From the NCBI RefSeq assembly GCF_036271055.1, contig NZ_DATBBJ010000087.1, positions 106,750-170,749 of the forward strand: 64,000 bases of DNA, in the 5' to 3' direction. The DNA comes from Scandinavium sp036271055. Lineage in GTDB: Bacteria; Pseudomonadota; Gammaproteobacteria; Enterobacterales; Enterobacteriaceae. Of this stretch, positions 25,460 through 34,113 are shown piece after piece. Positions within the stretch are counted from its first letter, which is position 1, and the number at the start of each line of letters is the position of its first letter. Below the pieces are notes generated by a model. That model did no database searches. It was given only the letters and a program-made list of their open reading frames with translations, and was not told the origin of the DNA. The position numbers were made by a program, and so were the translations under genes.

Positions 25460-26460
25460 ACGCCGTGACCGATGAAAGAAAAGTTCTGCTCGAAATTGCT
25501 GACCTGAAAGTGCATTTCGACATTAAAGATGGCAAGCAATGGTTCTGGCAGCCGTCGAAAACCCTGAAAGCCGTTGATGGCGTTACGCTGCGTCTTTATG
25601 AAGGCGAAACGCTGGGCGTGGTAGGCGAGTCAGGTTGCGGTAAATCAACTTTTGCACGTGCCATTATCGGCCTGGTAAAAGCCACCGAGGGTAAAGTGGC
25701 GTGGTTGGGCCGTGATTTGTTGGGCATGAAACCGGATGAATGGCGCGCGGTGCGCAGCGACATCCAGATGATTTTCCAGGATCCGCTGGCGTCGCTTAAC
25801 CCGCGCATGAATATCGGCGATATCATCGCGGAACCACTGCGTACTTATCATCCGAAAATGCCGCGTCAGGAAGTGCGTGACCGTGTTAAAGCGATGATGA
25901 TGAAAGTGGGTCTGTTGCCAAACCTGGTAAACCGCTATCCGCATGAATTCTCTGGCGGTCAGTGTCAGCGTATCGGTATTGCCCGCGCGCTGATCCTTGA
26001 GCCGAAGCTGATTATTTGTGATGAGCCGGTCTCAGCGTTAGACGTATCGATTCAGGCGCAGGTGGTTAACCTGTTGCAGCAGTTGCAGCGTGAAATGGGC
26101 CTGTCGCTGATTTTTATCGCGCACGATTTGGCGGTGGTGAAGCACATCTCCGACCGCGTACTGGTGATGTATCTGGGACATGCGGTGGAACTGGGAACCT
26201 ACGATCAGGTCTACCACAATCCACTGCATCCTTACACCAAAGCGCTGATGTCGGCGGTGCCGATCCCGGACCCGGATCTGGAAAAAAACAAACAGATACA
26301 ATTGCTCGAAGGGGAGTTGCCGTCGCCTATCAATCCGCCGTCGGGCTGCGTATTCCGTACCCGTTGTCCGATTGCTGGGCCGGAATGCGCGAAAACGCGA
26401 CCGGTTCTGGAGGGCAGCTTCCGACATGCTGTTTCCTGTCTAAAGGTTGACCCGCTATAA
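25456..26460 (+). CDS. oppF: Oligopeptide ABC transporter ATPase OppF
   Basis: OppF is the second ATPase of the importer. The 334-residue protein has Walker A GESGCGKST, signature FSGGQCQR, Walker B LIICDEPVSALD and switch His in IAHDLA, plus the C-terminal cysteine-containing extension CVFRTRCPIAGPEC. It ends the opp operon, and a terminator begins seven bases after its stop. Confidence 0.97.
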   Translation: MNAVTDERKVLLEIADLKVHFDIKDGKQWFWQPSKTLKAVDGVTLRLYEGETLGVVGESGCGKSTFARAIIGLVKATEGKVAWLGRDLLGMKPDEWRAVRSDIQMIFQDPLASLNPRMNIGDIIAEPLRTYHPKMPRQEVRDRVKAMMMKVGLLPNLVNRYPHEFSGGQCQRIGIARALILEPKLIICDEPVSALDVSIQAQVVNLLQQLQREMGLSLIFIAHDLAVVKHISDRVLVMYLGHAVELGTYDQVYHNPLHPYTKALMSAVPIPDPDLEKNKQIQLLEGELPSPINPPSGCVFRTRCPIAGPECAKTRPVLEGSFRHAVSCLKVDPL

Positions 26461-26466
26461 TCTCCC

Positions 26467-26490
26467 GGGCTGACAATGGTCAGCCCTTTT
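26467..26490 (+). terminator. Terminator of oppABCDF
   Basis: The perfect 8-bp stem GGGCTGAC/GTCAGCCC has loop AATG and is followed by TTTTTATT. Confidence 0.9.
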
Positions 26491-26505
26491 TATTGTGAGG
26501 TTATT

Positions 26506-27354
26506 GTGTCTGGTGCTGCGGTTTCACGACGCCTGCGTCTCTATCATTTCCTGTTTGATCAAAATACCCGTTCAGGTCGCCGTGTTGAGGCGTGCTGCGG
26601 GTTTTTTGCGTTATTCAGCGTCGCCATTATTTTTATCGAATCCGGAATTGGCACGCAATATCACCTGACGTTCGAAGAATGGCGCTCCTTTATGTATCTG
26701 GAGCTGCTTGTCACTGTGGTATTCACCCTTGAATATTTCCTGCGCGTGCTGAGTTGGCCAGAGCCTGCAAAATATGTCTTTAGCTTTTGGGGCATTATTG
26801 ATCTGGTGACCGTATTGCCGCTTTATGTGCTGTGGCTGTGGCCGGAAATTGGCATCCATTATCTTTTCGCCTGGCGTGCGTTAAGGACGATACGTGTTCT
26901 GCGTGTGCTCAAGCTCCTGCGTTATATGTCGTCGCTGCGGATATTCTGGACTGCCATCGTCAACGCTCGTCACCAGTTGATGGTGTTCTATTTTTTGATT
27001 GCCATCGTGATGGTCGTTTTTGGTTCGTTGATGTACGGCATTGAAGGGCCGGAGAATGGCTTCACGACGCTTGGGGCATCGGTGTATTGGGCGATTGTAA
27101 CGGCGACGACCGTGGGTTACGGGGATATCGTGCCGCACACCCCAGTAGGGCGCATTGTGGCGTCACTGCTTATTTTGATTGGCTATTCGGTGATTGCGAT
27201 CCCAACGGGGCTGATTACCACGCAGATGAGCAATGAATATCAAAATCGCCGCAACGCACGGGTGTGTCCAAAATGTCAGCACACCGGTCATGTGAAAGGT
27301 GCGCGCTACTGCAGCGCCTGTGGTACGGAATTACCGTTATCGGGCGGACAATAA
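26506..27354 (+). CDS. Voltage-gated potassium channel-like protein with C-terminal zinc ribbon
   Basis: This is a six-helix ion channel subunit of the Kv type, expected in the inner membrane as a tetramer. Hydrophobic segments S1-S3 lie at about 30-48, 62-82 and 90-112. S4 carries spaced arginines and lysines (RALRTIRVLRVLKLLR, 124-139), the voltage sensor. S5 is at 157-178, the pore has filter TVGYGD (202-207), and S6 is at 215-240. The short cytoplasmic tail has four cysteines in CPKC (254, 257) and CSAC (269, 272), a zinc-ribbon pattern, instead of the RCK domain of E. coli Kch. The start is taken as GTG at 26506 with GTGAGG in front; the ATG at 26476 lies inside the opp terminator stem. 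No function has been shown here; K+ selectivity is inferred from the filter. Confidence 0.85.
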   Translation: MSGAAVSRRLRLYHFLFDQNTRSGRRVEACCGFFALFSVAIIFIESGIGTQYHLTFEEWRSFMYLELLVTVVFTLEYFLRVLSWPEPAKYVFSFWGIIDLVTVLPLYVLWLWPEIGIHYLFAWRALRTIRVLRVLKLLRYMSSLRIFWTAIVNARHQLMVFYFLIAIVMVVFGSLMYGIEGPENGFTTLGASVYWAIVTATTVGYGDIVPHTPVGRIVASLLILIGYSVIAIPTGLITTQMSNEYQNRRNARVCPKCQHTGHVKGARYCSACGTELPLSGGQ

Positions 27355-27380
27355 AAAAGGCTGCGTGAGCAGCCTTTTTT
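27353..27380. terminator. Bidirectional terminator between the channel gene and yciU
   Basis: AAAAAAGGCTGC-GTGA-GCAGCCTTTTTT is a symmetrical stem with an A run and T run. It overlaps the channel stop codon and serves both converging genes. Confidence 0.9.
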
Positions 27381-27396
27381 ATGTTCATATCAAGCG

Positions 27397-27726
27397 TTAT
27401 TCACGCCACAGAATATGACAGATTTTGTGGTCTTTCTCGCGGCACAGCAGAACACGGGCAAAGATATCGTTAATATCGCCACCGTCGGTATCAGCCAGAC
27501 CAATCACCACTTCGGCGAAGAAATCCGGGTTCAAATCGAAATCGACATGTTCCTGCCAGTCTTCAGCCGGGTCGAAAAGCTCGGCGCCGCCACGCTCTTC
27601 AAACTGCAAATTAAAAATAATGATATCCGCGGGATCGAGGTTATCACCCGCCAGCTCAAGAAAGATATCGTAGGCCTGTTCGAGCGTTTCGTCTTCGGTC
27701 AGGCGATTATTCAAATCCATATCCAT
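27397..27726 (-). CDS. yciU: DUF440 family acidic protein YciU
   Basis: YciU is a small, very acidic cytoplasmic protein of the UPF0263/DUF440 family. Its function is unknown; DNA-mimic behaviour has been suggested for the Haemophilus homologue HI1450. The 109-residue protein matches E. coli YciU almost residue for residue (MDMDLNNRLTEDETLEQAYD, then EERGGAELFDPAEDWQEHVD). It is followed by the bidirectional terminator and is 33 bp downstream of clsA in the same direction, so they may be cotranscribed. Confidence 0.94.
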   Translation of the reverse strand: MDMDLNNRLTEDETLEQAYDIFLELAGDNLDPADIIIFNLQFEERGGAELFDPAEDWQEHVDFDLNPDFFAEVVIGLADTDGGDINDIFARVLLCREKDHKICHILWRE

Positions 27727-27759
27727 GATGCACCCAGGTTTTCAGCTTATGCGCACGTT

Positions 27760-29220
27760 TTACAGCAACGGACTAAAGAAGTAAAACAGTCGCTCGGTGA
27801 CGCGCTGCCACAGCGGGCGTTTTAACCAACGCTCGGCATCCAGCAGGCGGGAACGGGAAATATAATCGTCCTGAACTGCGGCTAAATCGCCACCAAAACC
27901 AACGTCATCAATCGCCAGCGTAATCTCGAAATTCAGCCACAGGCTGCGCATATCGAGATTCACTGTGCCGACCAGACTCAGTTCACCATCCACCAACACG
28001 CTCTTGGTGTGCAACAAACCGCCTTCAAACTGATAGATTTTGACGCCAGCCGCTAACAACTCGGTGAAGAACGCACGGCTCGCCCAGCCCACTAACACGG
28101 AATCGTTCTTGCGCGGCATAACGATGCTGACATCGACGCCGCGCTGAGCTGCGGTGCAAATGGCATGCAGCAGATCGTCGCTTGGCACAAAGTAGGGCGT
28201 GGTCATGATTAAATATTCGCGCGCGGAATAGGCGGCGGTCAGTAATGCCTGATGAATTAAGTCTTCCGGGAAACCGGGGCCAGACGCGATGGTATGAATG
28301 GTATGCCCGCTGGCTTCCTCAAACGGCATAATGTTGACATCCGGCGTCGGGGGCAAAATGCGTTTGCCGGTTTCGATTTCCCAGTCGCAGGAATACACGA
28401 TACCCATCGAAGTGGCGATAGGGCCTTCCATGCGCGCCATTAAATCGACCCATTGACCTACACCGGAATCCTGTTTGAAGAAGCGCGGGTCAACCATATT
28501 CATACTGCCGGTGTAAGCAATATAGTTATCGATCATCACCATTTTACGATGCTGACGCAGGTCCATGCGGCGCAGAAACACACGCATCAGATTCACTTTC
28601 AGCGCTTCGACTACTTCTATTCCGGCGTTACGCATCATCGTGACCCAAGGGCTGCGGAAGAAATCAACGCTGCCTGCAGAGTCGAGCATCAGCCGACAAT
28701 GTACGCCCCGACGAGCGGCGGCCATCAGTGATTCAGCCACCTGATCGGCCATACCGCCGGGCTGCCAGATATAAAAGACCATTTCGATGTTGTGACGTGC
28801 GAGCTGAATATCACGGATCAGCGCCTGCATGACGTCATCGGATTCAGTGAGTAACTGGAGTTGATTGCCTTTCACACCCGCGATGCCCTGGCGGCGTTCG
28901 CAGAGTTTGAACAGCGAACTGGCAACCGGGCTATTCTCTTCTGCAAAAATATGATTACAGGCTTTGAGATCGTTCAGCCATTTAGCGGTAGAAGGCCACA
29001 TCGCACGTGCGCGCTCGGCTCGACGTTTCCCTAAATGCAGTTCTCCTACAGAGAGATAAGCGATGATCCCGACCAAAGGCAGAATATAAATGATCAGCAA
29101 CCATGCCATTGCTGAAGGCACTGCGCGTCGTTTCATCAGGATGCGCAATGTTACGCCCGCGATTAACAACCAGTACCCCAGAATGACCAGCCAACTCACC
29201 ACGGTGTAGAAGGTTGTCAT
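27760..29220 (-). CDS. clsA: Cardiolipin synthase ClsA
   Basis: ClsA condenses two phosphatidylglycerol molecules into cardiolipin and glycerol at the inner membrane. The 486-residue protein has the E. coli length: two N-terminal membrane helices (about 8-28 and 38-58), then two phospholipase D HKD motifs. These are HRKMVMID (His224) with the following GSMN, and HTKSVLVD (about residue 404) with GTVNLD. yciU lies 33 bp downstream. Confidence 0.97.
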   Translation of the reverse strand: MTTFYTVVSWLVILGYWLLIAGVTLRILMKRRAVPSAMAWLLIIYILPLVGIIAYLSVGELHLGKRRAERARAMWPSTAKWLNDLKACNHIFAEENSPVASSLFKLCERRQGIAGVKGNQLQLLTESDDVMQALIRDIQLARHNIEMVFYIWQPGGMADQVAESLMAAARRGVHCRLMLDSAGSVDFFRSPWVTMMRNAGIEVVEALKVNLMRVFLRRMDLRQHRKMVMIDNYIAYTGSMNMVDPRFFKQDSGVGQWVDLMARMEGPIATSMGIVYSCDWEIETGKRILPPTPDVNIMPFEEASGHTIHTIASGPGFPEDLIHQALLTAAYSAREYLIMTTPYFVPSDDLLHAICTAAQRGVDVSIVMPRKNDSVLVGWASRAFFTELLAAGVKIYQFEGGLLHTKSVLVDGELSLVGTVNLDMRSLWLNFEITLAIDDVGFGGDLAAVQDDYISRSRLLDAERWLKRPLWQRVTERLFYFFSPLL

Positions 29221-29356
29221 AGAAAATCCTTTTGAAAGCCAATTGTTAAGAGTTTACGCGTACGGACTCATCTGGCAAATAAAAACGGGGCAAAAGCGCT
29301 GGTCAGCCGGGCGCAAGCGTTTATAATATGCGCTCTTTCATCTCTGAGATGTTGAA

Positions 29357-29530
29357 ATGAAGCGTAGCAGAAACGAAGTGGGGCGTTGGCGAATGCTGAG
29401 ACAGACCAGCCGTCGCAAAGCGCGCTGGCTGGAAGCTCAGTCACGACGCAATATGCGCATCCACTCAATCAGAAAATGTTTGGGGGCCCGGCAGCGTAAT
29501 TCTCTGCTGTTTGCCATCTACGAGTTCTGA
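29357..29530 (+). CDS. yciY: Small basic protein YciY
   Basis: A 57-codon gene starting ATG at 29357 and ending TGA at 29528-29530. Translation gives MKRSRNEVGRWRMLRQTSRR at the start and RQRNSLLFAIYEF at the end, which lines up end to end with E. coli YciY (57 residues). The product is strongly basic (about a quarter Arg/Lys) and its function is unknown. It lies between clsA and yciI, as in E. coli, and is divergent from clsA. A GAGATG-like site precedes the start. A bidirectional hairpin follows. Confidence 0.88.
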   Translation: MKRSRNEVGRWRMLRQTSRRKARWLEAQSRRNMRIHSIRKCLGARQRNSLLFAIYEF

Positions 29531-29532
29531 AC

Positions 29533-29569
29533 AAAAAAAGGGCACCGCATGCGGTGCCTCTTGTTTTTT
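29533..29569. terminator. Bidirectional terminator between yciY and yciI
   Basis: The perfect palindrome GGCACCGCATGCGGTGCC (29541-29558) is flanked by AAAAAAAG on the left and TCTTGTTTTTT on the right, so it serves both converging genes. Confidence 0.9.
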
Positions 29570-29575
29570 GGCGGC

Positions 29576-29872
29576 TTAGAACACTTTTTTGTACGGGCGT
29601 ACTTTCACTTCGCCGTACACGCCAGCCGCTACATACGGGTCGGCTTCCGCCCAGGCCTGTGCCGCTTCCACTGACTCAAATTCCGCAATCACCGTCGAAC
29701 CACTAAAGCCCGCAGCACCCGGATCGTTACTGTCAACAGCAGGCATTGGCCCTGCGGTTAACAAACGGCCTTCATCGTGCAGCAGCTGCAGACGGGCCAA
29801 ATGAGCAGGGCGAACCGACAACCGTTTTTCCAGAGAGTCGGCGACATCTTCAGCATAAATCACGTAAAGCAC
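29576..29872 (-). CDS. yciI: YCII-domain protein YciI
   Basis: YciI is a small ferredoxin-like-fold protein of the YCII family, with conserved His and Asp that suggest a catalytic or binding role not yet defined in vivo. The protein carries RPAHLARLQLLHDEGRLLTAGPMP and the later DPYVAAGVY stretch. The second GTG (29870-29872) is taken as the start: it gives the 98-residue E. coli length and lies eight bases after AGGAG, whereas the first GTG (29878) is only two bases away. tonB is divergent on the other side. Confidence 0.92.
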   Translation of the reverse strand: MLYVIYAEDVADSLEKRLSVRPAHLARLQLLHDEGRLLTAGPMPAVDSNDPGAAGFSGSTVIAEFESVEAAQAWAEADPYVAAGVYGEVKVRPYKKVF

Positions 29873-30027
29873 AGGCACAGCTCCTTAATGAGAGATTGTC
29901 AAAACACGGTATTTCAAAGCGCTGGCGACTGCAATGCAAAGATCCCTGTTGCCAGAGGTGAGTAGCGTAAATGTGTTATTTTTCGCCAACAGAGACAGAA
30001 AGTTGACCGAAGATAGGATGCCTTATT

Positions 30028-30046
30028 GAATATGATTGCTATTTGC
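30028..30046 (+). promoter_or_regulatory. Fur box of tonB
   Basis: GAATATGATTGCTATTTGC resembles the Fur consensus GATAATGATAATCATTATC and looks the same as the E. coli tonB operator. It lies about 50 bp before the tonB start, so Fur with iron would repress tonB. Confidence 0.75.
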
Positions 30047-30093
30047 ATTTAAAATCGAGACATCATTTTTCAACTGCAGCGACTATGACTTCA

Positions 30094-30816
30094 ATGACCT
30101 TCGATATGCCTCGCCGTACTCCGTGGCCCACGTTGCTCTCTGTGGCTATCCACGGAGCCATCATTGCGGGATTGCTTTATACCTCGGTACATCAGGTTAT
30201 TGAACTTCCCGCGCCTGCGCAGCCTATAACGGTGACCATGGTCGCACCGGCCGATCTGGAGCCACCGCAGGCCGTACAGCCGCCACCGGAACCGGTTGTT
30301 GAACCAGAGCCAGAACCGGAAGTCGTGCCGGAACCGCCGAAAGAAGCGCCAGTGGTCATTCCCAAGCCGGAGCCGAAACCTAAACCGAAGCCAAAACCAA
30401 AGCCAAAACCGGTGAAAAAGGTAGAGCCTAAGCGTGAGGCCAAACCGGTTGAGCCGCGTCCGACGACGCCAGTAGAAAGCAGCACAACGCAGAGTCATCC
30501 GGCGACTAATCTTGCCCCTGCACCCGCCAAACCCTCAGCGGCTGCCCCGACTGGCCCGCGTGCGCTGAGTCGTGGCGAACCACAATATCCTGCCCGTGCA
30601 TACGCGCTGCGTATCGAAGGGAAAGTGCGCGTTAAATTTGACGTCGATGCAGATGGTCGCGTGCAGAATGTAGACATTATTTCTGCTCAGCCGTCGAATA
30701 TGTTTGAACGCGAAGTGAAAAGCGCCATGCGCAAATGGCGCTATGAGCCAGGTAAACCCGGCAGCGGTTTGATCATGAATTTCGTCTTCAACATGAAAGG
30801 CATCCAGGTAAACTAG
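30094..30816 (+). CDS. tonB: Energy-transducing protein TonB
   Basis: TonB links the ExbBD proton-driven motor in the inner membrane to outer-membrane receptors, including HemR encoded at 40-42 kb. It has an N-terminal membrane anchor with the essential SxxxH pattern (SVAIH, near residue 20), a periplasmic spacer with Glu-Pro repeats (about 65-90) then Lys-Pro repeats (about 95-110), and the C-terminal domain with QYPARA and RWRYEPGKPG-like residues that bind the receptor TonB box. The start at 30094 (MTFDMPRR) matches E. coli MTLDLPRR; an ATG at 30085 is possible and neither has a strong ribosome-binding site. It is followed not by yciA, as in E. coli, but by btuC. Confidence 0.96.
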   Translation: MTFDMPRRTPWPTLLSVAIHGAIIAGLLYTSVHQVIELPAPAQPITVTMVAPADLEPPQAVQPPPEPVVEPEPEPEVVPEPPKEAPVVIPKPEPKPKPKPKPKPKPVKKVEPKREAKPVEPRPTTPVESSTTQSHPATNLAPAPAKPSAAAPTGPRALSRGEPQYPARAYALRIEGKVRVKFDVDADGRVQNVDIISAQPSNMFEREVKSAMRKWRYEPGKPGSGLIMNFVFNMKGIQVN

Positions 30817-30822
30817 AAAATG

Positions 30823-30847
30823 GCCCCGAGTTAACGGGGCTTTTTTT
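30823..30847 (+). terminator. Terminator of tonB
   Basis: GCCCCG and CGGGGC pair around AGTTAA and are followed by seven T residues, starting six bases after the tonB stop. Confidence 0.9.
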
Positions 30848-30982
30848 ATGCGTGGATGAACAACTCAGTGAGCATGTTGATAAAAATGAGTGTTAGCGGT
30901 CTGATACACATGCTTTTTCTTCCCTGATAGCGATAACCCTCTTAAAATCATTCCACTTTCCTCAACTTCCCGTCAGGACACT

Positions 30983-31963
30983 ATGCAGCCACTCGCCCAA
31001 CGTCAGCAGCAACGAAACCAGCGATGGCTGGGGCTTTTGCTGTTGCTGCTTCTGCTCGCTATTTTTCTCAGTCTGTGTGCGGGTGAACAGTGGATTGCCC
31101 CTGGCGAATGGTTTACGGCGCGCGGTGAGCTGTTTGTCTGGCAGATTCGCCTGCCGCGCACCGTCGCCGTGGTGCTGGTTGGTGCCGCTCTGGCGGTATC
31201 CGGGGCCATTATGCAGGCGTTGTTTGAGAACCCGCTGGCAGAGCCTGGGCTTCTCGGCGTGTCGAACGGTGCGGGCGTTGGGCTTATCGCTGCGGTGTTG
31301 CTCGGGAAGGGCCTGCTACCGGGCTGGGTTCTTGGCATTTGTGCCATCCTCGGCGCACTCATTATTACCGTTATCCTGCTACGCTTTGCTCGCCGTCATC
31401 TATCGACCAGCCGTTTACTGCTCGCAGGTGTAGCGCTGGGGATTATTTGCAGCGCCGCCATGACCTGGGCGGTCTATTTTTCTACCTCATTTGACCTGCG
31501 CCAGTTAATGTACTGGATGATGGGGGGATTTGGCGGTGTGGACTGGCATCAGGGCTGGTTAATGGTGGCACTGCTGCCGGTTATCGGCTGGATTTGTTTG
31601 CAGTCGCAGCCGCTGAATTTACTGTCGCTGGGCGAAACATCGGCCAGGCAACTCGGGCTGCCATTGTGGCTTTGGCGTCGCCTGCTGGTACTGGCGACAG
31701 GCTGGCTGGTGGGCGTCAGTGTGGCGCTCTCCGGGGCGATAGGTTTTATTGGTCTGGTTATTCCGCATATTCTGCGTTTGTGTGGCCTGACTGATCATCG
31801 TGTATTGTTGCCTGCCTGTGTCCTGGCAGGTGGCGCGGCGCTGTTGTTTGCCGATATCGTTGCCCGTCTGGCGCTGGCCTCGGCTGAATTGCCGATTGGT
31901 GTTGTCACCGCCACCCTGGGCGCACCCGTTTTTATCTGGCTACTATTAAGAGCTGGCCGTTAA
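30983..31963 (+). CDS. btuC: Vitamin B12 ABC transporter permease BtuC
   Basis: BtuC is the inner-membrane permease that moves cobalamin from periplasmic BtuF into the cell, powered by BtuD. The 326-residue protein has the E. coli length, about ten hydrophobic helices, the FecCD-family stretch ALAVSGAIMQALFENPLAEP, and the ATPase-contact loop around SARQLGLPLW. btuE and btuD follow, so the operon is btuCED. In E. coli it follows ihfA; here it follows tonB, a break in gene order. Confidence 0.97.
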   Translation: MQPLAQRQQQRNQRWLGLLLLLLLLAIFLSLCAGEQWIAPGEWFTARGELFVWQIRLPRTVAVVLVGAALAVSGAIMQALFENPLAEPGLLGVSNGAGVGLIAAVLLGKGLLPGWVLGICAILGALIITVILLRFARRHLSTSRLLLAGVALGIICSAAMTWAVYFSTSFDLRQLMYWMMGGFGGVDWHQGWLMVALLPVIGWICLQSQPLNLLSLGETSARQLGLPLWLWRRLLVLATGWLVGVSVALSGAIGFIGLVIPHILRLCGLTDHRVLLPACVLAGGAALLFADIVARLALASAELPIGVVTATLGAPVFIWLLLRAGR

Positions 31964-31991
31964 GCGCTAGCTGATAACCCAAGAGGACGCT

Positions 31992-32543
31992 ATGCAACAC
32001 GATATTCTCAACACAAATGTGACAACCATCGACGGCGAAAACGTCAGTCTCGAAAAGTTTAAAGGCAACGTACTGCTGGTGGTGAACGTCGCTTCCCAAT
32101 GTGGGCTGACGCCGCAGTACGAACAACTAGAAAATATTCAGGAAGCGTGGGCGAAAGACGGTTTTACCGTGCTCGGTTTCCCGTGCAATCAGTTCCTCGG
32201 CCAGGAGCCGGGCAGTGAAGAAGAAATCAAAACCTTCTGCAGTACCACTTATGGCGTGACGTTCCCGATGTTCAGCAAAATCGACGTCAACGGTGAGCAG
32301 CGCCACCCGCTGTATCAGAAACTGACCGCAGAGGCACCGGTCGCAGTCGCGCCAGAAAGCAGTGGCTTTTATGAGCGTATGGCCAGCAAAGGCCGCGCGC
32401 CAAAAGAGCAGGGCGATATCCTGTGGAACTTTGAAAAATTCCTCATTGGGCGTGACGGGAACGTTATTCAGCGCTTCTCCCCGGACATGACGCCGGAAGA
32501 TCCGATTGTGATGGAATCCATCAAGCTGGCGCTGGCGAAATAA
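31992..32543 (+). CDS. btuE: Glutathione/thioredoxin peroxidase BtuE
   Basis: BtuE is a non-selenium glutathione peroxidase family enzyme that reduces peroxides with thiol donors. Despite its operon it is not needed for B12 transport. The 183-residue protein has the active residues in NVASQCGLT (Cys37), FPCNQF (Gln) and WNFEKF (Trp). A standard Cys codon (TGT) is used where animal enzymes use selenocysteine. It lies between btuC and btuD with two bases to the next gene. Confidence 0.96.
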   Translation: MQHDILNTNVTTIDGENVSLEKFKGNVLLVVNVASQCGLTPQYEQLENIQEAWAKDGFTVLGFPCNQFLGQEPGSEEEIKTFCSTTYGVTFPMFSKIDVNGEQRHPLYQKLTAEAPVAVAPESSGFYERMASKGRAPKEQGDILWNFEKFLIGRDGNVIQRFSPDMTPEDPIVMESIKLALAK

Positions 32544-32545
32544 TT

Positions 32546-33292
32546 GTGGCGCTGATGCAGCTTCAGGGCGTGGAAGAACCGGGGCGATTGCACCCGGTTT
32601 TTGCAGACGTAAAGCAGGGTGAAATGGTGCATCTCGTCGGGCCGAACGGTGCGGGAAAAAGCACGCTGCTCGCCAGAATGGCGGGGCTGAGTCAGGGCAA
32701 AGGGCAAATTTCGCTCAATGGAAAACCCTTAACTGACTGGGCGGCACCGGAGTTGGCGCGCCATCGCGCCTATCTGACTCAACACCAGATGCCCCCCTTT
32801 GCCATGCCGGTCTGGCACTACCTGACGCTGCATCAGCACGATCAAGCGCAACACGCGCTCCTGCAGGAAATCGCTGAAAAATTGGGTCTGGAAGACAAAC
32901 TGGCGCGGCAGGTGAACCAACTTTCTGGCGGTGAATGGCAGCGCGTGCGGTTAGCCGCCGTGATACTGCAAATTCATCCACAGGGGAATCCGCAAGGCCA
33001 ACTTCTCCTGCTGGATGAGCCAATGAGTAGCCTCGATGTGGCGCAACAGGCGGCGCTGGACAGGTTATTGGCAGAATTAAGGCGCGTCGGGATAACCATC
33101 GTCATGAGCAGTCATGACCTCAACCACACCCTGCGGTTTTCCAGTCAGACATGGTTGATGCGCCGGGGAAAAATGCTTGCCAGCGGTGAGACGCCGCACG
33201 TTTTGACGATCGAAAATCTGACGGCTGCGTATGATATGCCGTTCAAAAAGCTTGAAGCGGATGGCGTACAGGTGCTGATTTCTGCACTATAA
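32546..33292 (+). CDS. btuD: Vitamin B12 ABC transporter ATPase BtuD
   Basis: BtuD hydrolyses ATP to drive B12 import through BtuC. The 248-residue protein has Walker A GPNGAGKST, signature LSGGEWQR, Walker B LLLLDEP and the switch His in SSHDLNH. GTG at 32546, two bases after the btuE stop, is the likely start and fits translational coupling; an ATG four codons later (32555) is the alternative. The periplasmic partner BtuF and receptor BtuB are not in this window. Confidence 0.95.
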   Translation: MALMQLQGVEEPGRLHPVFADVKQGEMVHLVGPNGAGKSTLLARMAGLSQGKGQISLNGKPLTDWAAPELARHRAYLTQHQMPPFAMPVWHYLTLHQHDQAQHALLQEIAEKLGLEDKLARQVNQLSGGEWQRVRLAAVILQIHPQGNPQGQLLLLDEPMSSLDVAQQAALDRLLAELRRVGITIVMSSHDLNHTLRFSSQTWLMRRGKMLASGETPHVLTIENLTAAYDMPFKKLEADGVQVLISAL

Positions 33293-33369
33293 CGAGAAGG
33301 TTTGTTGCAACTTTCCGAATTCGCGAGCTAAATTATTTCTATAAAAAATATCAGAGGAAACGCCAGGAT

Positions 33370-33834
33370 ATGCGTCTCTTATTTATTTTAGTGGCAGCGC
33401 TAATTTTAGCAGGGTGCAGTAGCCATCGTGCGCCGCCGCCAAACCCACGGCTTTCCGATTCCATCACCGTCATTGCTAACCTTAACGATCAGTTGGCAAG
33501 CTGGCGCGGCACGCCTTATAGCTATGGCGGCAGCTCGCGCGGTGGCGTGGATTGTTCCGCTTTCGTCATGATGACCTTCCGCGATCAATTCGATTTGCAG
33601 CTCCCGCGAGACACTAAGCAGCAGTCAAAAATAGGTACTGAAATCGACAAAGACGATTTATTGCCGGGTGATCTGGTGTTCTTCAATACGGGTTCAGGAG
33701 GCAACGGTCTGCATGTCGGCATCTATGACACGGATAATCAATTTATTCATGCCTCTACCAGTCAGGGCGTGACGCGCTCATCGCTCGATAATGTCTACTG
33801 GCGTAAGCATTTCTGGCAAGCCAGACGAATTTAG
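33370..33834 (+). CDS. nlpC: Lipoprotein endopeptidase NlpC
   Basis: NlpC is a founding member of the NlpC/P60 cysteine peptidases, expected to cut peptide bonds in peptidoglycan stems. The 154-residue precursor has a lipobox LILAGC (lipidated Cys near residue 16), so the protein should be anchored to a membrane. The catalytic Cys is in RGGVDCSAFV and the His in NGLHVGIY, with a second polar His in QFIHAS. It lies 77 bp after btuD, as in E. coli, and ends at a terminator. Confidence 0.96.
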   Translation: MRLLFILVAALILAGCSSHRAPPPNPRLSDSITVIANLNDQLASWRGTPYSYGGSSRGGVDCSAFVMMTFRDQFDLQLPRDTKQQSKIGTEIDKDDLLPGDLVFFNTGSGGNGLHVGIYDTDNQFIHASTSQGVTRSSLDNVYWRKHFWQARRI

Positions 33835-33844
33835 TAAGAAAATG

Positions 33845-33869
33845 AAAAGGGTCTGAAGGCCCTTTTTTA
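33845..33869 (+). terminator. Terminator of nlpC
   Basis: AAAAGGG and CCCTTTTTT pair around TCTGAAGG just after the nlpC stop. Confidence 0.85.
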
Positions 33870-34113
33870 TTGCGTAAATAAGAGATAGCCGCAAAACTGC
33901 GAAATTATTATTGCTAATCATCATATTCACGCAATGAATCCCGGATTGTGCGACCGCACAAATATGGATTACAATCATCCGAATGATAACGCAAAGGAAT
34001 TCCTGATTTACAAAGGAACGAATGAAATTAATCTTTTTAAAATCAAAGATTTTGTTTTCTACTGGAACCACACAGCCGCGACCAGGGATGTCCCTTGAGC
34101 AAAGGGAGACGCA

